Source: Pseudomonas sp. PB120
GTDB lineage: Bacteria > Pseudomonadota > Gammaproteobacteria > Pseudomonadales > Pseudomonadaceae
Length of the DNA: 64,000 nucleotides
NCBI RefSeq assembly: GCF_009761815.1
Contig: NZ_RWIN01000045.1
Span: 62,001-126,000, forward strand
Direction: 5' to 3'
A model generated the notes under the pieces. The model saw only the letters and a program-made list of their open reading frames with translations. It had not been told where the DNA came from and did no database searches. A program made the translations under genes and the position numbers. Shown here one piece after another: positions 35,612-44,475 of the stretch (position 1 is its first letter; each line of letters starts with the position of its first letter).

Positions 35612-37951
35612 TCAGAAGTGGAAGTTGGTGCTCAGCAACGCGGTACGGCCTGCCGCCTGGTTGGCGAAGTGGGTCGAGAACGCCTTGTCGTAGTAGGTGA
35701 CGTCGGTCAGGTTCTGCACGTTCAGCTGCAGGTCGATGTTCTTGGTCAGCTTGTAAGCGGCCATGGCGTCGTAACGCACATAGTCATTGACCATGGTGGT
35801 GTTGGCCACGCTGCCAAAGACGTCGTCGACATAGAACGCACCGCCACCGATGGTCAGCTTCGGCGTGACTTGATAAGTCGTCCACAGGCTGGCGCTGTTC
35901 TTCGGTGTGTTAGGCAGTTCGTTGCCGTTGTTGGCTTTGTTGGCCGGCAGGTCGCCGCCATCGACTTGTTCGCTGTCCATGTAGGCGTAGCCGGCGAACA
36001 CTTGCCATTTGTCGGTCAGCTTGCCGGTGGCCGACAACTCGAAACCTTGAACGCGGGTTTTGCCGGCGTTTTCGTACGAGGTGGTGTCGACTTGAACGCG
36101 AGCGTTCTCTTTCTCGGTGCGGAAGATATCGGCGGTCAGGGACAGGCGATCATTCAAGAAGTCCCACTTGGTACCGATTTCGTAGTTCTTGGTGGTTTCC
36201 GGCTCCATGTCGCTGCTCAGCAGGTTGCCGCTGCGATCAGGGGTGCCGCCCAACGGGTTGCCATCCATGCCTTCACCGAGCGTAGCGCCGGGTGGCGTGG
36301 CGGACGTTGCGTAGGACGCATAGATGCTGCCGTTCTCAGCCGGTTTGTAGACGATACCGAACTGACCGGTAACGAACTCGCTGATGTCATCACCTTTGGC
36401 GGTGGTGGTGCCGGCGGCGTTGTAGGTTTTGTAGTCGGTGTCGAAGTGGTCGTAGCGCAGGCCCATGTTCACCAGCCACTGCTCGTTCAACTCCAGGGTG
36501 TCGAACACGTACAGTGCGTAGGTGTTGGCCTTGGTGTCGGTGCCGGCGTAGTTGCGGGTGATCGAACCGTTCCATGGATCGTTCGGGTTCGGGTTCGACA
36601 GCGAGGTGCAGTTGTAACCGCTCCGAACACCGATCGTCGCCGGGGTGCATTGGGTGCCTGGATCCCTTGTTGTAACGGGAGTCCCCGGCGTGGAGTCCGT
36701 GTCGACGGTATACGAGGATTTTTGGCTTTCTTCGCGGCTCAACTCGATGCCCGTGGAGAAGCTGTTCTTGAACCCGGCGATGTAGACGTCACCAAACAGG
36801 TCGGTCTGGTTGGTGGTGGTTTCAGTGTTGCTGACGCGGGTGTTGGCCCGGCGCCAGACGCTGCCATTGTTGACGTTGCCCTTGCTGTCGTCTGGCTGGG
36901 TCAGGATGTAATCCTGCATGCTGGTGCCGTGACGCAGGGTGTTCTTGATGGTCAGCGCGTCGCTCAGGTCGTGCTCGATGGCGAAGGTCGCGGTGTCGGT
37001 GCGGCCCTTGCGGAAGTCACGGTCGTTGAGGCCGTAGAAGTTGCTGCTGTCGCCGCCGGAATAAGGCTTGTCCGGGTTGGACTTGGTACGGTCGGCCGTT
37101 TTACCTGAGGCTGGAACGGTGTATGGAATACCCGAATCTGGCGTGTCGTTGCTTTCCAGATGGTAGTAGTCGAGGTTGACGCGGGTGTCGGTGCCCAGGC
37201 CGAAGGCCAGGGAAGGCGCGACGCCCCAGCGATCGTAATCGACGCTGTCACGACCGGCGACGTTGCTTTCGTGGCTCATCAGGTTCAGACGGCCGGCAGC
37301 GGTATCGGTGAACTGGTAGTTGCCGTCAAAGGTGTAACGCTGGGTCTGGTCCGAACCCCAGGTGAAACCACCGTCCAGGGAATCGCCCAGGTGGGCCTTT
37401 TTGCTCACCAGGTTGATGGTACCGCCGGCAGCGCCACGGCCGCCGATGGCCGAGTTAGGGCCCTTGCTGACTTCGATCGATTCAACGGCGAAAATCTCGC
37501 GGCTCTGCGAACCGGTGTCGCGCACGCCGTCCAGGTAGGTGTCGCCCTGGGCGTCGAAGCCGCGAATGAACGGACGGTCGCCCTGTGGGTTGCCGCCTTC
37601 ACCGGCACCGAAGGTGATGCCTGGAACGGTGCGCAACGCGTCCTGCATGTTCAGGGCGCCGGTGTCCTTGAGGACCTGTTGCGGAATGACGGTGACCGAG
37701 CGCGGCGTGTCGACCAGCGGCGCGGTGTACTTGGGCGAGGAGGCTTTTTCGACGTTGTAGGACGTCGCGTCCTGAGCTTCGCCAGTGATAGCGGTCGCGC
37801 CCAGGGAAATCACGTTGCTTGGTGCTTTTTCGTCGGTCTTTTCGGCCGCGAAAACCATTTGGCCCGCAGAACCGGCAGTAATCGCGACACCAATCGCAGA
37901 AGCAAGCAATCGCGGTGAGCTGACAGGTAATTGTGGTTGTTGACGTGACAT
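35612..37951 (-). CDS. piuA: TonB-dependent siderophore receptor PiuA
   Basis: This 779-residue outer-membrane receptor has a signal peptide (cleavage likely after FAA, near residue 36), a plug domain (DTPRSVTVIPQQVLKDTG to GTINLVSKK), and a 22-strand barrel ending in the aromatic LLSTNFHF. The nearest named relative by context is PiuA (PA4514), a catechol-type receptor exploited by siderophore-antibiotic conjugates in P. aeruginosa. The ATG at 37951 has GGAGGGG eight bases upstream and precedes the signal peptide; an open frame continuing back to 38308 is not coding and crosses the promoter region. It is divergent from piuC. Confidence 0.92.
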   Translation of the reverse strand: MSRQQPQLPVSSPRLLASAIGVAITAGSAGQMVFAAEKTDEKAPSNVISLGATAITGEAQDATSYNVEKASSPKYTAPLVDTPRSVTVIPQQVLKDTGALNMQDALRTVPGITFGAGEGGNPQGDRPFIRGFDAQGDTYLDGVRDTGSQSREIFAVESIEVSKGPNSAIGGRGAAGGTINLVSKKAHLGDSLDGGFTWGSDQTQRYTFDGNYQFTDTAAGRLNLMSHESNVAGRDSVDYDRWGVAPSLAFGLGTDTRVNLDYYHLESNDTPDSGIPYTVPASGKTADRTKSNPDKPYSGGDSSNFYGLNDRDFRKGRTDTATFAIEHDLSDALTIKNTLRHGTSMQDYILTQPDDSKGNVNNGSVWRRANTRVSNTETTTNQTDLFGDVYIAGFKNSFSTGIELSREESQKSSYTVDTDSTPGTPVTTRDPGTQCTPATIGVRSGYNCTSLSNPNPNDPWNGSITRNYAGTDTKANTYALYVFDTLELNEQWLVNMGLRYDHFDTDYKTYNAAGTTTAKGDDISEFVTGQFGIVYKPAENGSIYASYATSATPPGATLGEGMDGNPLGGTPDRSGNLLSSDMEPETTKNYEIGTKWDFLNDRLSLTADIFRTEKENARVQVDTTSYENAGKTRVQGFELSATGKLTDKWQVFAGYAYMDSEQVDGGDLPANKANNGNELPNTPKNSASLWTTYQVTPKLTIGGGAFYVDDVFGSVANTTMVNDYVRYDAMAAYKLTKNIDLQLNVQNLTDVTYYDKAFSTHFANQAAGRTALLSTNFHF

Positions 37952-38106
37952 TTGAATTCCCCTCCCCAAGGATTTGAGGCCGCGGAATATAGGGTAAACA
38001 GGTATGTGTATCAATTGCGAAACTTTACTATTTGCACTGAATTTACATTCTTTACAATTTGTCCTTACGGTTTTTGCTGATTCGTTCGTCATGGGGGTTT
38101 TACACA

Positions 38107-38125
38107 GACAATAAGAATCAATACC
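38107..38125. promoter_or_regulatory. Fur-box-like site in the piuA-piuC spacer
   Basis: The 19 bases from GACAATAAG to AATACC agree with the Fur consensus (GATAAT three times, last inverted) at 14 of 19 positions. It lies 34 bases before piuC and 156 bases before piuA, fitting iron repression of the cluster, as known for the PAO1 homologues. Confidence 0.5.
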
Positions 38126-38158
38126 ATTGGCGCCCCTTTGCTTTCTGGTGTCTGCCCC

Positions 38159-38839
38159 ATGCTGCTGCACATTCCCGGCGTGTTCGCGAAAGAAGAAGTG
38201 CAGCGCATTCGCGACGCTCTGGAGCAGGCCGATTGGGCGGATGGCAAGATCACCGCGGGTTACCAGTCGGCCAAAGCCAAGCACAATCTGCAACTGCCCG
38301 AAGGTCATCCGCTGGCCAAGGAAGTCGGCGCGGCGATGCTTGAGCGGCTGTGGAAGAACCCACTGTTCATGTCGGCGGCGTTACCGCACAAGGTCTTCCC
38401 ACCGTTGCTGAACTGTTACACGGCGGGCGGCAGTTTCGACTTTCATATCGACAACGCTGTGCGGCAGCCCCAGGGCAGCATTGAGCGCGTACGCACCGAT
38501 CTGTCGGCAACGCTGTTCTTTAGCGAACCGGAGGATTACGACGGCGGTGAACTGGAAATCCAGGACACCTTCGGCACCCAGCGGGTGAAGTTGCCCGCCG
38601 GCGACATGGTCCTGTATCCCGGCACCAGCCTGCATAAAGTCAATGCCGTGACACGCGGCACGCGATACGCCTCGTTCTTCTGGACTCAAAGCCTGGTGCG
38701 TGAGGACAGCCAGCGTGCGTTGCTATTCGAGATGGACGGGGCGATTCAGCAATTGACCCGGGACATGCCCGATCATCCTTCGCTGATCCGCCTCACGGGC
38801 ACCTATCACAACCTGCTGCGTCGCTGGGTCGAGGTATGA
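38159..38839 (+). CDS. piuC: Fe(II)/2-oxoglutarate-dependent dioxygenase PiuC
   Basis: PiuC (PA4515, YbiX family) is a prolyl-4-hydroxylase-type dioxygenase encoded beside catechol siderophore receptors; its substrate is unknown. The 226-residue double-stranded beta-helix protein has iron ligands H96 and D98 (DFHIDNA) and H159 (SLHKV), and R169 as likely 2-oxoglutarate contact. The start MLLHIPGVF at 38159 matches the family; a TTG at 38138 would add seven odd residues. The ribosome site is weak. Its stop overlaps the next start (ATGA). Confidence 0.94.
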   Translation: MLLHIPGVFAKEEVQRIRDALEQADWADGKITAGYQSAKAKHNLQLPEGHPLAKEVGAAMLERLWKNPLFMSAALPHKVFPPLLNCYTAGGSFDFHIDNAVRQPQGSIERVRTDLSATLFFSEPEDYDGGELEIQDTFGTQRVKLPAGDMVLYPGTSLHKVNAVTRGTRYASFFWTQSLVREDSQRALLFEMDGAIQQLTRDMPDHPSLIRLTGTYHNLLRRWVEV

Positions 38840-39588
38840 CCTTTCAATTGCGCCGCGAGGAAATCCTCGACGGTGAACGCCTTAGAGCCATGCTTGAAGA
38901 AAGCCCCGCACGCGCCGCGCAAGCCATCCTGATCGCCGCCCGCGAAGGCCTGCTCGACGCACAGGCCTTGCTGGGGCAAATCCTGCTGGATGGGCAGGGC
39001 ATCGAACAGGATCAGCCGCTGGCCTTGCGCTGGTTCGAAATCGCGGCACGGGGCGGGCACCTGATGGCGCGCAACATGCTCGGCCGCTGTCATGAACATG
39101 GTTGGGGGTGCGAGGCCGATACTTCAGTCGCCGCTCATCACTATCGTATCGCCGCCGACGCCGGGCTGGATTGGGCGATGTACAACTATGCCAATCTGCT
39201 GGCCACCGGGCGCGGAGTCGTCGCGGACCAGTCGCAAGCGCTGGACCTCTATCGCCTCGCTGCAGGGCTCGGCCATGCGAAATCGATGAACCTGCTGGGA
39301 CGGTACCTGGAAGAAGGGCAGTTTTGCCCGGCAGATCCGCAAGCTGCGCGTGAGTGGTATCGACGTTCGGCCGAGGCCGGCGATTTTCGCGGGCAGTTCA
39401 GTCATGGCGCTGTATTGGTGGAGCAGGGCCGGCTTGACGAAGGGCTGGTCTGGTTGCGCCTGGCGATGGTCAATGGCAATCAGCGCTTCCTGCAGGTCAG
39501 TGCTCAACGCTTGCGCGAAGCGTCTGACCCCGCGCTCAAGTGTTTGGCAGAAGAATATGCGCGTCACGAACAAACACTTTTCGGTTAA
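38836..39588 (+). CDS. Sel1/TPR-repeat protein (PA4516-like)
   Basis: The 250-residue protein is made of about five Sel1-type helical repeats (roughly 38-71, 72-107, 108-143, 144-179, 180-215), each with the A-x-x-x-L-G and A-x-x-W-Y/F-x-x-A-A pattern, for example [15 protein letters not shown] and [12 protein letters not shown]. It lacks a signal peptide, so it is probably cytosolic and scaffolds protein contacts. Overlap of four bases with piuC shows translational coupling, and the pair is conserved in P. aeruginosa. Its precise role in iron uptake is unknown. Confidence 0.9.
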   Translation: MTFQLRREEILDGERLRAMLEESPARAAQAILIAAREGLLDAQALLGQILLDGQGIEQDQPLALRWFEIAARGGHLMARNMLGRCHEHGWGCEADTSVAAHHYRIAADAGLDWAMYNYANLLATGRGVVADQSQALDLYRLAAGLGHAKSMNLLGRYLEEGQFCPADPQAAREWYRRSAEAGDFRGQFSHGAVLVEQGRLDEGLVWLRLAMVNGNQRFLQVSAQRLREASDPALKCLAEEYARHEQTLFG

Positions 39589-39672
39589 GCCTGAACGACG
39601 CTTCATATGAAAATGAAGTGGTTGGCTTTGCAGGTTTGTATTCTTTTAATATATATCCCTGCCAGGGTTTCT

Positions 39673-39700
39673 TTGACAGCGTTTTTGCAATTGATTTAGT
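39673..39700 (+). promoter_or_regulatory. Candidate sigma-70 promoter of the toxin cassette
   Basis: An exact TTGACA (39673-39678) is followed after 16 bases by TTTAGT (39695-39700). The spacer from 39589 to 39791 is markedly AT-rich compared with the rest of the window. The leader would be about 85 bases to the ATG at 39792. Confidence 0.45.
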
Positions 39701-39791
39701 CTTTTGTTCGGCGCTATTAAATTGAATGCGTCGTTACAATCTGCTTTAAGTTATTTAAATTAAATTCCTGCCTGTAATTAATGGAGTAATT

Positions 39792-42050
39792 ATGAGCAAT
39801 AACACGTTGTGGGAGCACTCTTTACAGGGGGCTGACTACGAGACGATAACCAGGTTTGCAACCGAAGTTCCAAAGACCCTGTCCGATGCATCCAAAGCAG
39901 ATGCGGACAAAGTGGCGCGTGAAACCGGTTTGTTGCTGACAAAAAGCCAGGTCATTGATCTGCGCAAGTACGAAGCCGCCGGCTTGGCCCTTCCGTATAC
40001 CTTGAAGGATGTGAACGACTACCTGCGCTTCGGTGCCGGCCAGGATGGCGGAGACGGTCTCAGGGCCGCCGATTTTCTGAAGACGTTCGTCGAAACTCGT
40101 GATCACGCCCGGCGCTGGTCACCGCTACGCGAGCGCATCATGATCACCGGCACCGAACTCAAGCTGTTCGGCGCTAGCATGCAGCGCTACGGCGAAGACA
40201 TGGAAGAGGTTTACCTCGATCTCAAGTCCGGTCCATTGCTTGAAAAGCACAATGTCAAAACTCTGGAGCAACTGAAAAAGTTGCAGCTTGAACTGGGTGG
40301 CAAGTTTCCCGGTATAGAACTTGACGTCGATACAATTCCGGACATGAAATATTATCTGGGTAAAATACTCGATAGAGTTGCATCCAATCAGGTGAGTGTT
40401 CGGGATATAAAAACCGATCTGGACAAGTTTGGCTACGACCTGCGCGAAAAAGTAATTCCGGGTATCAAGTTGCGAGTGGCATTGATTCAAACCAATGCCT
40501 ATCCCGCCGAAGTCAGGAAACTCGATGAAGTCATCGCCCGGCGTGCCGCAGAGATCGTAGAAAAAAATACCCAGTACCAGGCGCTGGTCGACAAAGCGCT
40601 GGGTTCGGCCGCCGGTTTGAATCTTTTTGGCTTGGGAATGGCTGTTTACTACGGAGTGGAAGCGGAGGCCGTACGAGCGGTGCGCAAGGAGCTGAACGCG
40701 GCGCAGGACAAGGATATTGAAGTCCTGAGCAATATGAACCAGACACTCGGTTCGTTGAAGCGTGTCGAGCAGCGCTTGCAAAATCTGACGGTCATTGCCA
40801 TCGACGCTGATATGGCCACGCAGAATCTCATGCACGTCTGGAATGTGATGCATCGGTATGTCGAGGAGTCGTCGACCGCCATGTTGGGTATCGACGATGC
40901 GCTGAGCTTGAGGCGCTTCATGTCGTCATTTCGAGAGGTCGTCGGCCCTTGGGTGCAAATCCACCAAGATGCAGACCTCTTGATTGAAGTCTTCAGGGAA
41001 GCCGATCGGGAATACAACCAGGACCAAGGAAGGGCGAAACCCAGAATGACAACTTTTTCTATCAGACAGAACTACCCGGCGCCGAATCTTCAGGTCCTGA
41101 AGGACAGTCATCACGCGATGCGTGACAGTGCTGTCTCGGCCGAAGCCCTTTTTATCCGGCTCAATTACTTGCCGGGCGTGTTTGATCGTTTCCATCGATT
41201 GCTCGGCAATGTCAATGCCGCCGCCCGGGATCTGCGTGAGTCGAGCCTCAACAGCAAGATGGACCTGGAGTCCAAGGTTCGTAAGTTAGTGGCGCTTGAG
41301 AAGGAACTGTCCGGTGCGGTGCAGGGTTCCGAGGAGTTTGACGAGATTGAAGAAGATCTCATCGCCGCATTGAAAAAAATGCTCGCCATCACGCGCAACG
41401 AGGCGAGCAAAGTGAGTATTCGCCTGGATAACATCAGCGACGGGTATGACCGACGCACCACATTGGGCTATATCGCTGGCCTGGAAAAAGACCAAATCGA
41501 TGCCAAGGAGTCCAAGCAAGCGTTGGTCGAGACTCAGGCCAGGCTTCAGCGTGAGCTCACGTTTTTGTCCGACGCAATCGGCGCTATTGAAAAGGCCGGC
41601 ATCGAGAAAATCGGCAAAGACATTGCGTTGACCATCGATAAGCTCAAAGAACTGGGCATGGCGCCACCGCAAGCTCAGATCGTGATGTTTGCGATCGACG
41701 AACTGAAGAAGGCCATGGCCGATATCAATGCCGGCATCACCTTTATCAACATGGTCCAGGAAAGCAATACGCTTCAGGATAAGGTCAATGAGCTGGGGCG
41801 AAAGATTGCGCTCAAAGACAAGGATGTTGATCAGGCGGTGCGCAAGATCGAGTTTATTCAGCTGATTCATGCGCTGGAGGACCAACGTCAGCGATATGTG
41901 GGCGAGTACAAGCAGGCTGTCGTTGCATTCGATCAATTCCTGGCGATCATGGAGGGCAACCAGGGGGGTGATGGCAGAGCGCGCAGTGCCCGGGCTATAG
42001 ACGAAGTGAATCGGTTTCTGGGCTTTCTGAAGCCGGTGTCCATGCCGTAA
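39792..42050 (+). CDS. Single-chain XaxA-XaxB-like alpha-pore-forming toxin (fusion of both subunits)
   Basis: The 752-residue protein reads as two toxin subunits in one chain. Residues about 45-400 resemble XaxA/YaxA: LLTKSQVIDLRKYEAAGLALP, ADFLKTFVETRDHARRWSPL, long coiled-coil helices, a hydrophobic patch at about 269-290 (AAGLNLFGLGMAVYYGVEAEAV) where YaxA has its membrane-contacting segment, and the LMHVWNVMHRYVEESS helix. Residues about 419-752 resemble XaxB/YaxB: NYPAPNLQVLKDS, LFIRLNYLPGVFDRF, long coiled coils and the IDELKKAMADINAGITFINMVQ segment. Known family members are separate proteins of about 400 and 340 residues that form heterodimers and then ring pores in host membranes. 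No signal peptide is present, as in the family. The ATG follows GGAG. Similarity was judged from memory, so assignment of the B half is less certain than of the A half. Confidence 0.72.
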   Translation: MSNNTLWEHSLQGADYETITRFATEVPKTLSDASKADADKVARETGLLLTKSQVIDLRKYEAAGLALPYTLKDVNDYLRFGAGQDGGDGLRAADFLKTFVETRDHARRWSPLRERIMITGTELKLFGASMQRYGEDMEEVYLDLKSGPLLEKHNVKTLEQLKKLQLELGGKFPGIELDVDTIPDMKYYLGKILDRVASNQVSVRDIKTDLDKFGYDLREKVIPGIKLRVALIQTNAYPAEVRKLDEVIARRAAEIVEKNTQYQALVDKALGSAAGLNLFGLGMAVYYGVEAEAVRAVRKELNAAQDKDIEVLSNMNQTLGSLKRVEQRLQNLTVIAIDADMATQNLMHVWNVMHRYVEESSTAMLGIDDALSLRRFMSSFREVVGPWVQIHQDADLLIEVFREADREYNQDQGRAKPRMTTFSIRQNYPAPNLQVLKDSHHAMRDSAVSAEALFIRLNYLPGVFDRFHRLLGNVNAAARDLRESSLNSKMDLESKVRKLVALEKELSGAVQGSEEFDEIEEDLIAALKKMLAITRNEASKVSIRLDNISDGYDRRTTLGYIAGLEKDQIDAKESKQALVETQARLQRELTFLSDAIGAIEKAGIEKIGKDIALTIDKLKELGMAPPQAQIVMFAIDELKKAMADINAGITFINMVQESNTLQDKVNELGRKIALKDKDVDQAVRKIEFIQLIHALEDQRQRYVGEYKQAVVAFDQFLAIMEGNQGGDGRARSARAIDEVNRFLGFLKPVSMP

Positions 42051-42156
42051 CGCCACCCTTCGCGGAGGCCGGGGCGGCTTTCATCGAGCATCGCTGCCCT
42101 TGCCGACGTGACGGTTTTCTACGCTGGCCTTCGTCAGTGTCATCGGATTACTTGCC

Positions 42157-43056
42157 ATGTATGAGTTTCTGCTTGCGCAAACGCATTTCGTTGCGCTGAA
42201 AAAATATTTCAATTTTCTGCGGGTACTTCCCGCCACGCTGGATCAGCTGAAAAGCCACTCAGACAATGTGCAGCGTCAGGGGCATGTGCCGACGACAACC
42301 CCTGATGCTGAGCGACTTAAAGTGCTGGCTTCATTCAGCACCGGTTATCTGGAACGGCTTGAGGCGGATATTTCTGCATTGGGTAAAGTCTTTGATGAAC
42401 ACTTGCACGCCATCGCGCTGTTTACCTCTGAGTGCCGTGTAATCGCCAAACTGTCGCACAAACACGGCCGCTCTTTCAGTATCAGTACCATGAATTACAA
42501 ACTGTTCAGCCTGTCCCGATCGCAGGGGTGGATCTGGTTTCCTCCCAAGAATGTCGCGGGTCTGGCTTTCGAGCTTTCTCTGCGCTTGGGTCGTGCCCAG
42601 TCTGCGCTGGTGGACTTCAAGGCGGTACCGAAGGAGTTGCACAACGATATCGAGAACGTGTTTGAGCGGTTTTTCCGCTCATTGACGTTGAATGTCTGTG
42701 AGTGCCACGCACGTTATTCCCGACTTGAAACCTGGTATATGGACGGCGGATCCGGGCTGCCTGGCTTGAATGGTATTGTCAGCCTGGATCAGTCTGCGCA
42801 CGCGCGTCAGGCCCTGGCGAACGAGCATCTGCGCGAGCTGTTTACGATCAAGACAGACGCTTGTTCAGCCATTCACAATTTGAGCGACTTCCTCTTCGCA
42901 CTGGAACATTTTCTGTCGACGGCAGAGCGTGAGTTACGAAACGTCAGGCCGACCATCAAACTCTCCCAATTGAACTGTGCCTTGGCGCAGATCGAGCATG
43001 TGATGAGTGAGGTCAAGTCGATGACTGACCGAATGCGGCAATGGTCCCGGGCATAA
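42157..43056 (+). CDS. Unknown helical protein encoded with the XaxAB-like toxin
   Basis: The 299-residue protein is predicted almost entirely helical, with no signal peptide, no clear membrane segment and no recognised domain. Its N-terminus (YFNFLRVLPATLDQLKSHSDNV) has a pattern like the start of the toxin B half (LFIRLNYLPGVFDRFHRLLGNV), hinting at a diverged, shortened relative. A Trp/Pro-rich patch (SQGWIWFPPKN, near 125) and a Gly-rich turn (MDGGSGLPG) break the helices. It starts 106 bases after the toxin gene on the same strand with a poor ribosome site, and ends at a bidirectional terminator, so it belongs to the cassette. It could be a third toxin component, a chaperone or a protective partner. 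Confidence 0.7.
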   Translation: MYEFLLAQTHFVALKKYFNFLRVLPATLDQLKSHSDNVQRQGHVPTTTPDAERLKVLASFSTGYLERLEADISALGKVFDEHLHAIALFTSECRVIAKLSHKHGRSFSISTMNYKLFSLSRSQGWIWFPPKNVAGLAFELSLRLGRAQSALVDFKAVPKELHNDIENVFERFFRSLTLNVCECHARYSRLETWYMDGGSGLPGLNGIVSLDQSAHARQALANEHLRELFTIKTDACSAIHNLSDFLFALEHFLSTAERELRNVRPTIKLSQLNCALAQIEHVMSEVKSMTDRMRQWSRA

Positions 43057-43057
43057 A

Positions 43058-43087
43058 AAAAGGTCCATGACATGTCATGGACCTTTT
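43058..43087. terminator. Bidirectional terminator between the toxin cassette and speC
   Basis: AGGTCCATGACA (43061-43072) is followed directly by its exact complement (43073-43084), flanked by seven A on one side and TTTTGTTGTT on the other. It can stop both converging transcripts. Confidence 0.88.
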
Positions 43088-43106
43088 GTTGTTACGGCGA
43101 GCCGGA

Positions 43107-44270
43107 TTACACGTAGAACGACTTCAGCGGCGGAAAGCCATTGAATTCAACGGCGCTGTAGCTGGTGGTGTACGCACCGGTCGACAACCAGTACAAACGA
43201 TCACCGATCGCCAGGTTCAGCGGCAAACCGTACTTGTAGTTTTCGTACATGATGTCGGCGCTGTCGCACGTCGGGCCGGCGATGACCACTTCTTCCATCT
43301 CGCCTTTCTTCTCGGTCCAGATCGGGAACTTGATGGCTTCGTCCATGGTTTCGATCAGACCGGAGAACTTGCCCACATCCGTGTACACCCATCGCTCAAC
43401 AGCGGTACGGGATTTGCGCGCAACCAGCACGACTTCACTGACCAGGATGCCGGCGTTGGCGATCAGCGAACGGCCGGGTTCCAGAATGATTTCCGGCAGG
43501 TCGTCACCGAAGTCTTCCTTGAGGAAACGGATGATTTCTTCAGCGTAGGTTTCCAGGCTGTTGGTGCGGGTGATGTAGTTGGCCGGGAAGCCGCCGCCCA
43601 TGTTGATCAGCTTGAGGTGGATGCCGTCTTCTTCTTTCAGGCGCTCGAAGATCACTTTGACCTTGGCGATCGCTGCGTCCCAGACGCTGATGTCGCGCTG
43701 TTGCGAGCCGACGTGGAACGAGATGCCGTAAGGCACCAGGCCCAGGTCACGGGCGAGGATCAGCAGGTCCATGGCCATGTCGGTCTGGCAGCCGAATTTG
43801 CGCGACAACGGCCAGTCAGCGGTGGTCGAGCCTTCGGTGAGGATGCGCACATAAACTTTCGAACCCGGTGCAGCCTTGGCGATGTTGCGCAGGTCGGCTT
43901 CGGAGTCGGTGGCATACAGACGCACGCCCTTGTCGTAGAAGTAGCGAATGTCCTTGGATTTCTTGATGGTGTTGCCGTAGCTGATGCGATCCGGGCCAAC
44001 GCCCTGGTTCATCACTTTGTCGAGCTCGTAGATCGAGGCGATGTCGAAGTTCGAGCCTTTCTCTTTGAGCAGGTCGATGATTTCGACAGCCGGGTTGGCC
44101 TTGACCGCGTAGTAGACCTTGGCGAATTCGAAACCGGCGCGCAGGTCATCATAGGCCTGGCTGATCATCGCGGTGTCGATCACCACGAACGGGGTTTCTT
44201 GTTTGTCGGCGAACGCCTTCATTTTCTGAAAGGTATCGCGCGCGAAATAGTCTTCGACGTTGATCGACAT
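43107..44270 (-). CDS. speC: Ornithine decarboxylase, alanine-racemase-fold type (SpeC)
   Basis: This PLP enzyme converts ornithine to putrescine. The 387-residue protein belongs to the eukaryotic-type fold III decarboxylases: PLP lysine K57 in YYAVKANP, HVGSQQRD, the GGGFP phosphate loop, EPGRSL and the active-site cysteine C335 in GPTCDSAD. Length equals P. aeruginosa SpeC (PA4519). The start MSINVEDYF at 44270 has AGGAG upstream; an in-frame ATG at 44363 would add 31 residues (M-P-W-E-V-G) with no ribosome site and no family match. It converges on the toxin cassette. Confidence 0.95.
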   Translation of the reverse strand: MSINVEDYFARDTFQKMKAFADKQETPFVVIDTAMISQAYDDLRAGFEFAKVYYAVKANPAVEIIDLLKEKGSNFDIASIYELDKVMNQGVGPDRISYGNTIKKSKDIRYFYDKGVRLYATDSEADLRNIAKAAPGSKVYVRILTEGSTTADWPLSRKFGCQTDMAMDLLILARDLGLVPYGISFHVGSQQRDISVWDAAIAKVKVIFERLKEEDGIHLKLINMGGGFPANYITRTNSLETYAEEIIRFLKEDFGDDLPEIILEPGRSLIANAGILVSEVVLVARKSRTAVERWVYTDVGKFSGLIETMDEAIKFPIWTEKKGEMEEVVIAGPTCDSADIMYENYKYGLPLNLAIGDRLYWLSTGAYTTSYSAVEFNGFPPLKSFYV

Positions 44271-44375
44271 GCTGGGAACTCCTACTGGCAAACTGAAATT
44301 AACAATGGGTGCAAATGAACGTCCTCCGTATCCCCACTTTGGTTCGCCTACTTCCCAAGGCATGTCGCCGAAAGC

Positions 44376-44414
44376 AAAAAGGCCATGGGAAGAGCGGTGC
44401 TTTCCCTTGGCCTT
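44376..44414 (-). promoter_or_regulatory. Terminator-like hairpin in the speC leader (candidate attenuator)
   Basis: Read on the minus strand, AAGGCCAAGGGAA (44414-44402) pairs with TTCCCATGGCCTT (44391-44379) with one internal mismatch, followed by a run of T (44380-44376). It lies downstream of a candidate promoter and 106 bases before the speC start, where a terminator would cut the message before the gene. Confidence 0.55.
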
Positions 44415-44475
44415 GCTGTCTCGTCGTCAGTACTTGAGCCGGATGGATCGTTTCCAGCATGGACGTTCGGCGCGA

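Noticed and set aside
37952..38308. N-terminal extension of piuA by about 119 residues
   Set aside because: It runs through the divergent promoter region and into piuC, and the signal peptide begins at 37951.
44271..44363. 31-residue N-terminal extension of speC
   Set aside because: No ribosome site before 44363, no match to the family start, and length without it equals P. aeruginosa SpeC.
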